From positions 37,119,959 to 37,183,958 of the forward strand of contig NC_087069.1 in assembly GCF_963678635.1 (NCBI RefSeq): DNA of 64,000 nucleotides. The letters run 5' to 3'. This document shows positions 43,601-55,600 of the stretch, in pieces. Each line of letters opens with the position of its first letter. The first letter of the stretch is position 1. The notes under the pieces were generated by a model. The model ran no database searches. It was not told where the DNA came from and worked only from the letters and a program-made list of their open reading frames with translations. The DNA comes from Symsagittifera roscoffensis. Lineage: Eukaryota; Xenacoelomorpha; Acoela; Convolutidae. Both the position numbers and the translations under genes were made by a program.

Positions 43601-46600
43601 ACGAACTTTATAAATGCCATGAAATAATTTTAGAATACCTAGAGAGTCAGAGTCGTTGCTCAAAAATTGATACTTATATTGAAAAATGTAGGAACTATAT
43701 AGAACAAGTGGTCGAGATAAATACTGAGTTGATTGATATGGCTGCAAAAAGTGCCAATCCCGACGAATTGATACCGGCACAGGATATGTGGCTTCATAAG
43801 TTGACTCAAAGCAACGATAAAGTTCTGCAGGAAGCTATCACATATAAAACAAGTTTTGAGGCAGTAACAGAGCCGGACAAAATAGATAGCAGCTCAAAAG
43901 TTTCTCATCATTCTGAAAAAAGTGAAAAACCCCGGTCGCATAAAACAGATACCCGCTCTAAGTTGTCGCACCGAAGCAGCCGACATCAGCAATCAGGTTC
44001 TCAGAAATCTAGTTATACCGCCGCTCCGTCGAAAACACTTTCTGAGAAAAAACGCGACTTAATGATTTTAAAGAAACAACAAGAGGAACTTGAGAGGCAG
44101 GCAAAGGTATCATTAAGACTGAAAGAGCAGCAAAACAAGATGAAACAATATGTTTTAGAACAACAAAGCAGTTTAGAGTTGGAAGAATTGGCTGAAGAAC
44201 ATAGGAAAAAACTGGCAGAAATTGAGTTGAAAGGGCTTGAGTTAGAAGATGAGTTGTCGGAAATCAGCGAGAATGCTGAGGAAAGTGGTTTAACTCGAAT
44301 CTCTCCACAACTAACAATAGACGAAAAGGATCGTACGCGTCACTGGGTCGAATCTGTCGACCACAATCAGCCTGATGCTGTTGTAGTTCCCAATCAAGAG
44401 CAGCACGTTCGTTCAACAGCTCCTGAGGCAACTTATCCTGCATCAACAAATTACTTGGTCTCATCAAGTTTTACAGGAGTGAATAATGGCCAGGCAGCTT
44501 CTAGTGATCCGGGATTGTATTACAGTAACCACATTCACGGACAACAACATAATTTGTCGAATTTGGTTCGATCGCAGGTTTCCGTTAACAATCCAGTAGG
44601 GTTACAGCAGGTCATGCAACCTGTTTCCAATAATTTGCCTCAGCAAACTTTTTTGTCCACTCGTCCGGGGCTAGGCAATCCAAACACAGGTTCAGTAGTT
44701 CCTGTAACTTCTGAAAACTATTTTGCTCCGCCATCATCTGCAGAAGTTCCTTCTGGTGTAACACCGTTTGTTCCTGCATCAACAGCAGTTAATCATGTTT
44801 CTTTAAGTCATCACACTGCAGGATCAGTAGTAGCTGGCTACCAAGCACCTGTAGCCCCATCACAACAACATATGGGTGTTCCCGTTAGTAGTTATAACTT
44901 TTCAAGTGACCACTACAATCCTTATAGTAATTTGTGGAGACCAGCTGTTGCTACCCCTTTAATGTCAACTCAACAGCACTACGTTCCTTCGACAACTGTT
45001 TTTTCCGCAGTAACTCCGATTGTTCCTACGAATAATTTTGTTCCTTATACAAGTGGAGGGACTGTGTTCTTTGCGCAGCCTGAGAACTTTTCACAAGCTA
45101 ATCAACCGTTCGTTCCTGATTGTCACGGTAACTCTTCGAATTACACAGAGCCAACTCCCGGTAATTCACCTGGTGCAGACGTCGAGCGTCCACTTTCGAC
45201 ACGAGAGTTGGTTAATATACTCATGCACAGCCGAAAAGATCATCTCCCTGAGTGGAAGCTGACCCAGTTCGATGGCAACCCACTTAATTGGCATGAGTGG
45301 TTTGGGCAATTCACATCGACGGTCGATTCAGCCATACTCAGTGACGATGAAAAGCTTACCTATCTGAAAACGCTTGTAGTGGGTAAAGCAAAATCCGCAA
45401 TCGCTGAGTATAGCTATAGCGGAGTACTATATAAAGACGCATTAGCAACTCTTCAAAGAAAATTCGGGCAGCCGCATGCTGTAGTAGGGGCTCACCTAGA
45501 TAAACTGAGTAATTTTCCGCCGCTGAAAATGCATAACTCGGAAAATGTAATTGGATTTTCCTCTGCAATTTCTGGACTTGTTGCCGTATTCAAGTCTCTG
45601 TCTTTTAACGACGACCTGAAAAGTGTTAACTTACTGAATCAGGCTGTGAGTAAGCTTCCCCCGAACCTTAAGGAGGCATGGTCGATGCAAACCGTAAGAC
45701 GCCAATGGCATAGACCAACTCTGCTAGATTTCAATGAATGGCTCAAAGAAAAAGCGGAGGGTCATGAGAGGCTGAAAACGATCAATTCTAAGGGTAAGTC
45801 TGAAGAACCAGTTAAACAAAAAGTAGTTACAAAAGTGCTTGCAGGTAACACTAAGGTAAGTTCTAAGGATGAGAAAAGTAGAGAAAAGACAAGGTTTCCT
45901 CCATGCTCGCTATGCAAAGGGCAGCATGCACTCTGGAACTGTTCCGTGTTCAAAGAGAAAAACGCAACACAAAGGGCTAAATATGTAGCAGAACAAAAGC
46001 TCTGTTTTTCTTGTTTACAAGGCAACCATACCTTCCGAAAGTGCCAAAAGGCAAGAAAATGCCCAAAACAGGACTGTGAGAGCACTCACAATGTGCTTCT
46101 TCATGGAGCCGAGAAAGTTTTCCCGCCCAAAGAGGCCGACCGATCACCATCGACTCAAACTAATACAAACACTACTTCTGCAAATAACGCAGCTTGTGTT
46201 AAACCTTGTGAGGGAACTGCAAAAGGTATTCTTCCCGTTGCGTTGGTAGATGTGTCCTCTGGTTCGGAAAATTCGAATGCACTAGCACTTTGTGACACCG
46301 GTTCCACTCATTCTTGGGTTTCCGCGGCACTCGTTGAACGTCTGAAATTAGTTGGTACGCCCGTAAATGTTACGACCGATGGTTTTAACTCAGCCAAGGT
46401 ATCTAAAACTCAACGAGTTCACTTGAAAGTTTCCGCAAAGCCCAATGAAAGTGAATTTTTGTTTTCGTTTGTCGCTTTCGTTAAGCACAACATGTATATA
46501 GGACCCGATGTTATAAACGTTTCCGAATTGCAGGTCAAATACCCGCAACTAGCCCCGTTAAAGACGACTGCGTATAATTACAAAGATATTGAGATAGTTA

Positions 46601-49600
46601 TAGGACAGGACTTCTATCATGCGATAAGACCCCTCGAACATGTCTTCGGAGATGAACTTGACTCACCGTGCGCCGTCCGACTTCCGATAGGTTGGGTCAT
46701 TAGTGGTCCGTCTCCTGATTGTTCGTCCTTAAATTCTTCTTCCTTTAACTGCGTTACGGACGATACTTCTCTGACCGACCAAATCAAAACTTGGTATGAG
46801 TTAGAGTCGTATGGTGCGTTCAAGCAAGTAGATGCCCGTTCCGCCGCAGACAAGCGTGCTTTGTCGATCCTAAAAACTGAAACCGTTCACGATGGTGAGC
46901 GTTACACTGTACCGATGCTGTGGAGTGATAATGATGTTAGCTTGCCTAACAATTATTATTCTTCATTAGCCCAATTAAAGTCGTTAGAGAAAAGATTAGA
47001 TAAAGATCCGTTACTTCGCGAGAAGTATACCGAAACAATCAGAGAAGATATAAGTAAAGGATATGTCATGACCGTCAACCCGCACGATCCCAGCTCACGA
47101 GCCGAACGTGAGTGGTATCTTCCACACCATCCGGTTTTGAACCCGAACAAACCCGGCAAGGTGCGCCGTGTGCTCAATGGAGCATCCAAATTTCATGGCA
47201 CTTCCTTAAATAGATCTCTCTTGGTTGGCCCGGATCTCCTTCAAAATCTTATTTTTGTACTGTTGAGGTTCCGTCAACACAAGTACGCCGTCTCAGCGGA
47301 CATAGAAGGTATGTTCTTACAAGTTGGAGTACTTGCGCGAGATCAACCGTCTCTCCGTTTTTTGTGGCGGGAGGACCCCACTTCAAGTGTGGTGGTTCAC
47401 CAATACACCCGTCATATTTTTGGCGCTCGTGATTCGCCAACTTGTGCGAATTTCGCGCTACAAAAAACTGCTTCTGATAATCAAACTGAATACCCCGAAG
47501 CCGCTTCAGCCGTTGTCCAGAAGTTTTACATGGACGACTATCTTGACTCGTTCGAAAATACCGCTGACGCTCTTAGCCTAAGTAAAGACTTAGTCGCAAT
47601 GCTCAAATTAGGTGGGTTTAACCTGACAAAGTTTGTTAGCAATGTACCCGAAGTTACAACCGCTCTTAATCCGGACAACCGTGAGTCCAACCCGTCAGTT
47701 AAGGATATTTGTAAGAGTCCAGACCAATCGTCGCATGTTCTTGGTCTCAGGTGGGATCATGTAAAAGATACCCTAGTAGTAAGTAGAGGTGTTGATCGAC
47801 CACTAGATGAAGCAATTACTCAACGCACCGTGTTGAGTTTTGTTTCCTCAGTTTTTGATCCAATAGGACTGGTAGCTCCATATACTGTGAAAGCGCGCCT
47901 TTTACTAAAAGACATATGGAGAATCAGTGGTCAAAAGTGGGATGATGATCTCCCAGAGGAAATTAAACAACAATTTCTAGATTGGCACTCAGGACTTCCA
48001 CTATTAGGTACTCTGACGATACCTCGTAGCTACTTTACCGAACCGTTCGACCGCTGTGAACTTCACACGTTCGGTGATAGTTCGCAGGACGTTTTTTGCG
48101 CCGTATCGTTTCTCCGAGCCCGACTTGCTAAATCGCAAAAGACTGAGTTAGCTTTTGTATTTGGGAAAGCCCGTGTAGCGCCTATGAAGATGCTCTCCAT
48201 TCCCAAGTTAGAGCTTCAGGCTGCTCTGCTTGCGACTCGACTCAAAGAAGAGATTTTGAAAGCGCTTACTTTCAAAGTAAGCAATGTATTCATGTGGACT
48301 GATTCTACCACCGTTCTCCAGTGGCTTAACTCGTGCAACAAACTTCCTGTGTTTGTTGGAAACCGCACTGGTGAAATCTTGGAGTCCACCACCATTGATC
48401 AATGGAATCATGTACTCAGTGGTGATAACCCAGCTGATACCGGAACACGAGGGATTTCTTCGGAAGCCCTCAAGGATAGCAGCTGGGTTAGAGGCCCTAG
48501 TATATTGACGACATGTGATTGGCCATTCAAGCCGAACACTGATGTCATCAAAAAGATCCAATTAAAAGGCCCACTCTGTGACATTGATACATGCCTTGAG
48601 ACTGCATCTACGTTTGTTGTTGATGCTTCATCTGAGAAAGCGCCGTCGATCCGTCTGTTTAAAAATTGGGATAAATTCAGCTCAATTGTAAAGTACAAAC
48701 GTGTTTTAGCGTTTATGCTTCGTGTGCTACCATCGCATAAACACTTCCGTACAAAAACGCTTGAAATAACCGACCCGTCCGAGTTAGATATTGCCGAGCA
48801 GAAGCTCATTTATCTCGCTCAGTCCGAATCATTTCCTGCCGAAGTGAAAATACTTCAGTCCGATAAACTGATAACAAAGAAAAGTCGGATTGCTAAATAT
48901 TCTCCGTTCATCGGCCCAGCTGGCATCCTGCGTTCAACTGGACGTATCAGCCGTCTTGTTGATACCGACTTTGATAGCAAACATCCAATAATACTGGATG
49001 GTCGACACCGAGTTGCTCATATGTTGATTAGGCATATGCACTTTCAACATGCACATCAGGGGTTGGATTACATGCGTGCTGTAGTTCAGTTGAAATACAT
49101 TGTTCTGAAGTTGCGCTGGTTACTTGGGAACATCGAAAATACTTGCATAACATGCCGTAAGCGCAAAGCAAAAACAGTTGTGCCCATTATGTCTGACCTA
49201 CCGATTGAAAGACTGGGTTACAAGCAGCCTCCCTTCTCCAACACAGGTGTTGATTACTTTGGCCCGTTTCAAGTGCCGATACGCCGAAGTACCGAAAAGA
49301 GATGGGGTTTCCTATTTACCTGCCTCACGACTCGAGCAGTTCACATCGAGTTGGTTCCATCTCTCGATACTAGTTCCTGCATCATGGGCGTAGAGCGATT
49401 TATTGCAAGGCGAGGTACCCCCAAAACCATTCTTTCTGACAATGGCACGAATTTTGTTGGTGCTCAAAAGGAGCTCCTATCCTGTGTCCAAAATTGGAAC
49501 AAAGTCGCCCCGGCCGTTTTCGTCCACAAAGGCATTAAGTGGAAGTTTAACCCGCCCAGTGCCCCTCATCACGGTGGCGCCTGGGAGCGGCTAGTGAGAA

Positions 49601-52600
49601 GTGTTAAGCGAGTGTTGTACGACATATTAGGCAACAGGAGATTAACTGAGGAAGTTCTAGGAACAACGCTCTGCCTAGTTGAACAATTACTTAACGCAAG
49701 ACCGATCACTCCGGTCAGTTCCGATCCGCACGACCTAGAGGCACTCACCCCGAATCACTTCATTCTCGGTCACAGCGCAGCTAGCTTCCCGTCGTTAAGT
49801 TTCGAAGATAACTTTGATTATAAAAAGCGTTACGCCAGAGCACAATCGTACGCTAACGCAGTTTGGTCACGCTGGCTGCGTGAATATGTACCATCTCTCA
49901 ACAAGAGAGCAAAGTGGCATAATGATTCGGATGTCACACTGAAAACCGGCGACTTGGTTTGGGTAGTCGAACCCGACAGCCCACGTGGGCATTACCCACT
50001 CGCCCGTATTGCTAAACTACACTACGGCAAAGACGGATGCGCCCGATCCGCCGATATCAAAACTGTTACGAGCGAGCTGACACGACCGACCGTAAAACTC
50101 GCACCTGTTCTTCCGTCTTTAGGGGCAGAGGATGTTGCAGCGCAAATGTAAATGTGCGAGAGTATAAATGCATATAAAAGTAAATACATACAGGGACAGT
50201 AGCCAAGCGTATACATGGTGCGTCCCGGCGGGTTCGGCGCCGGTTCGAATCCCGACTAAGTCATTTCCTTTCTAGAACTCGAATGTGCACCGAACTTGAT
50301 GGGATGCCCCGTAACCAGGTTCGGTCCCCCCCAAAACCCATTTTAACCGTCTTTTCGCTCTAATTTGGTTCAGCCTTGGTTATGGCTGACCTTTAAAAAG
50401 AGCAATTTGTCTCAAGGACAAATACAGGCCATTTTTGCAGCTTGCTTTGAGTTATGCAGTTTATTGTGGCCGATGTTACCGATGATAAAGCTTGTTGAAA
50501 ATTATAAATTATCGTTATATTTTCAAACTTCCGGAGTTATTTTGCCGAGAAAATACTCATTAATTAAAGTGTTTGAAAACCGATTTTATCACGAAGTGTG
50601 GAGATTGACGCGCACAGGCATAATTGATAAATATGAAACACATCGATAAAATCTTCAACAGCAAGAAACTCATGTTGGCGAGGCAGCCAACATCATAATA
50701 AGCAAAGTTTTTGACAAGTACAAAACGAATAACGTAAAGCGATCGTATTGTTACAGACGAAAAACCTGATAGAGTAACACACTATCAAATGTTGGAAAAG
50801 ATCATTTGATCAAAGAGCTGTACCGTCGACTGTCTGACCCTTTTGAACTGGTAGAGTTTGTGGACTCACTATATCGCGAGTCTCTGTCAAAATTCATTAA
50901 CAATGGAGAAATAATTGTTGTTTTTGTTTTAGTAACGAAAAAAGTTTTTACGAGATATGACTGATTGACCCAAAACAAAAAAAAACGTATCTGGAATCCT
51001 TAAGCGCTCATCATGACCAACTTACTGTTTTAATGGAGTCTCTTACCAGCTTACGTTCACTGGGGAAATAATCTTTATGAGGAAATAATCCTTTTTTTAT
51101 TGTCGGTATCTCATCTAACCATCAAAATGTTTTGGTGTATAAATTATTTTAACGTCTTTGGCTTCGTTGTTCCAAGTTTTGCCAACAACAATAGTTACTA
51201 ATATATCAGGTAATAGTACTGATCATACTACTGCTTCCAAAGAACATCAAGTTCAAGCAATCTTTTTGGAGTTGGACACAATTGTTCTTGTGACCATGCA
51301 ATTTTATCCATGACAGATAATTTTAGTGAATTAGTTGACAAAAAATGTTTACACTTGTTTTAGTGATTTAAAGGAAGCATTTGATAACGAGTATCGACAC
51401 ATACTTTTTTGAAATTGTTCCAGACGTTTTTTTGAGGGAAATTTGGAAATCTAATAGTTTAGAATTTGTAAAAATTGTTGGGCACTTTTTTATTTTCATA
51501 AATACAATAATGATATGCCGTCAGCCAGCAGCATTCATGCAAATTTTAGCGACTGGTGTGATTATGACAAGCTGTTTTTAAACCAATCGACATGAAAAAT
51601 GATGAAATTTCGTTTGATTTGCAATGGTGAGAAGTGCTTTTTGGGGACAGTGTGAAGACTGAAGTTTCAGATTTCAAACATTTAGGAATAAAGGTCGACA
51701 ACTGGCCTCAATTTGATAAAGCTTTCGATAACTTTCGCGGGAAATTGGCTAAATTCAATGGAATGCCAATTAGAAGTAGCTAGAGTATTTTTTTTCTCAA
51801 AACGTTTACATCTGAGTTTTTACAACTGGTATGCAAAGCCAATAATTACGCATGGCTCAATTAGAAAGCCTCCTTGAAAAAATGTTGCTGTGAAAACGCG
51901 TATCGTAAAAACTATTTGCTTCCAACGCATATTTGATCATGTTCCATATATCTTGCATGCATTTGACATAGAGACATCAGACAATTTTTTTCTGAAACTT
52001 CAAAACAATTTAGAGAAAATCTGAATCTTTCAATTTGCAAACACTGGAAAATCGACATACTACTTGAGTTTCTACAGCAAAAACAATGCCTACCTCGAAA
52101 ACGAGAACACAGTTAATGCGACGATCATGGCAAAAAAATTCCCTAAAATGCTGTTTTTTTTAGCAATTAAACAATACGATACGATTTGTAACTATATGAT
52201 ACGATATCACACGATATGATAAGATCTGATTTGAAACGGGTGACTGAGCATTTTAAAGTGAACTTCATTTTAACGACAATACCGATGAAATAGATTTTTC
52301 AAATTCCCGGTTCAAGTCCAATACTATCTCGCAACTTCTGTCTTAGGTTTTTCAGGGTCATGCCTTGACAAGCTATATAGCTTTTTGCATAATCCTTGAT
52401 GAGTTTTTCTGTACAAGCAGTTTCATCAACTTATTGTATGTGAATAACTTTCTCTCATAAATTATCTAATTTCGGCCCATGTGAACAATTTCTTCCTGAA
52501 TAGACCAATAAGCAGTCTCCCTCTAAATTGAATAGCGAAATCAAAAACTAAAGCCTGCATGTGCTACGCTCAGTCCTGATTGGATGAAAATTATTACTTT

Positions 52601-55600
52601 TAACTAAGTGATTAATCTCATCCTTAAAAGGGGATTTTTTTGGTTCTCCTTCCATATCGATTACCACTCTGACCTTGTCATAGTTTAATGAATTTCGTCT
52701 GTCGAACAAATTAGATACTGTGAACACTTTCGTTCATTTCACAAATGTAGCCATAATAGCAAGACAAACAGCAAGTATAGCAAGTATATTGAAAACCCAA
52801 ACATACAACGTGAGGGGAAAGGAAAAAAACCAATTAAACTTGAAAAATACTTTGAAATAATCCGACAAGAAATGCATTGTAGATATAGCGACAGCATGAA
52901 TCGCTCATAAAAAAGAACATGACCATCTGAGTTGTCAATGTTTCCTTCACCAGTTTTTTTAAACAATTTTTCAGCCAACTTTTTCTTGTTTTTTTAAACA
53001 ACTTCATAGCCTTTTTCAAATGATTCCGTATTTTACTATTTGGATCTAGTGAACAATCACGTGGTTTCCTTTAAACTTAGCAGCATAAAAACATTACCCA
53101 AGAATAATTAGAGAAAAAAAACTTGATGAACTGATTTTTTCTCCAATTATGATGGAGGAAAACCTAGGGTATGCAAAAACGTTTACATTTTAAAACCTTA
53201 TTTTGAACGCTAACTATTGAACTTAAGAGCACCAGGTGATGAAAAAGTGGGGATGATAAAACTCGAAAAAGAAAAAAAAAATGTCCATTTAATTTGGTTT
53301 GTACTTTCTGATTGATTTTTCTTCCAGAATTCTTTTCTCGGACCTTGTTAACAAAATCCTCTACAATTTTTCTCCTTAACTCGTAGATCTAGTTCAGAGC
53401 TAAAAAGCGACCGGTTTTGAATTAACATTTCATCAACTCATCCTCTAAATTCAGCGAAAAAGTTATTGGAATTTTAAAAAATTTAAGGAAATATCTTTTG
53501 GTACTCATTATTTAATTCTTTACTTTCCTCATTCAGATTTCTCATTGTCCTATAACGGTTTGTTTCCATATTCTGCACATTTTTTCCTAAGCTTGTCGTT
53601 TAGTTCTAAGCTCGGTCGAATTTTTCTTCTGCCTTGTCGGTTTGATTTCGGCAACGCTTGTTTATAGCGCATGGCTTGTTCTCGGCTGCTTTTAAGCACT
53701 GCCATTTGAGACGAAACATGACAATATTTTTAAGAATATATATATTTTTTGAATTTTCAAATTTATGATTCCAAGTTCTTGAAGTTTTTTTTTTGAAATT
53801 TCAAAATTTTGACGGCTTAAATTAAAGTTGAATAAATTATTGAATAAGTATCTTACAATTGGCTCGAAATTAGACCAAAAATCAAAATTTTCAAACGGCT
53901 TTTTCTTGCGAGTTTTTTATATCGTTCGAACAACGACTGAAAGGGCTTTAATATAATATATCAGTCAACCCTTTCCGATGATTATTTGTGGTAGCTGATT
54001 GTGCGTGGAAAAAAAACTAAACATACTCGGAACCAAAGTGCCTCCCCATTTTCAATGGTCAGAATAAAAAATAAAAACTGATATCTCGGATTGACTAAGT
54101 TAACTAAGTAGAGTTTTCTCATTTGAATGATAAACGCCAGTTTGATGAAAAATGCGAATCAAACAATTTAATCCAATTTCAAAGTACAATGATAAATAGT
54201 TAAAGATACTTGAAAAGTCTATTATAAAGAATATTTCATTGATAGAGTTTGTATGGCTATCATTTTTCCATTTTATAAGAAAAAATGCTTTTCCTACTTC
54301 ATTTTTTCTCAAAAAATTACAAAAACACTCTAATGAAAGAAGCGAACTGTAGATTTTGGCTAAGATTGAATTGTGTGAAGGTGCAAATCTGGAGAAAAGG
54401 AAAAATAATTCAAAATTTGTGGATCAAAGATTTTGTCAGGCACGCAAAAAAAAATTGGGAGAAAAAGTTTGGTGGAGTTCAAAATTCGTATTGAGCATAA
54501 AAAACGCAAAACAATTCTTAGGGCCAATTTTGAAACATCTGATATTGTCAAAAGTTGCTATTAACACAGTTTTCATTGAAGGAATTTGTTTTCTCGGCAG
54601 TTATAGTTTAAAATTTTTCATTTGTGTAAAGTTGATACACCGATCTTTATCCCGAAACTATTGTAAAATCAATTTTACTAATTTATGCAAAACTGTATAA
54701 AAATTGTGCGATTAGAATTTTTCACAGAATCAGTTTATGGCTTTGTATAGCTGCCATTTTTACTCTGTGGATGTCAACCCTGTCGATATAAACATAGCTG
54801 GGTAATCAAGTTTTTTTTAAGTGAAATTTCTGTTTAGCGATAAAGAGTTGATGAAAATTCACGTAACGAACAATTTTTTAAAAACTTAAACGTATTTTTA
54901 ATGATAATGCATAATACAAGATCATGAAAGATAATTTTAAATGAAAACCAAAAAGATTTTAAATTTTACAAGAAGACGTTTTGTATCATTTCAAAAAAAC
55001 TTGGAGGCACTTAGCATAATGCTCCCGCACTCCTTTTTAGAGCGTTAGTTATGTAATTGATCTCCTGCCATGACAATGATAGCGTGTGAGGACGAGCTCT
55101 CATTCAACCTCTAGATTCAGTTCTGCCACAATTTAACCTATTTTGGCTAAATGAAACTACAACATGAGGTTTCTAGATGACTTGAGTTCCAAGAAAGATT
55201 AATTTAAAAAATAACTCAGCCTCTGAATCGGACTACGGACAATTGAAGAAGTATTTCAGCTTCGATTAAAACCTATTCTTTTCACAAGTGTTTTTGAAAA
55301 TTGTTGAATCGCCGAACTTGGTCCTCATGTGATATCTCACGGGCTATATGTGTCCTTTTTCCTTAACTTCCCCCTTGAATACGCTAATTTTATCAACATA
55401 TTGATTCAGTGCTAATTTCAAGCTAATTTTTGCTTTCTCGATAGTGGTAAACTACTGATCCATCAATGGTTACTTTTCCACCAGATTATATTTGTCTACT
55501 ACTTCATGCGCTTTTTTCTCTGTAGGGATCAGTCTGAACGATTGACTTTCTAGAGAAAAAATTATAACATTAAAATGACTTCAATTATGATTCTTACTAT

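Larger units (their letters stand above)
41318..50616 (+). mobile_element. Full-length BEL/Pao LTR retrotransposon
   Basis: 9299 bp bounded by two 484-bp LTRs and a 5-bp target duplication. Order: LTR, PBS, 1.7 kb leader with tandem repeats, one gag-pol ORF, PPT, LTR. By eye the LTRs differ at about five positions, so the insertion is recent on an evolutionary scale. It lies antisense in intron 2 of the LITAF-like gene. Confidence 0.93.
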
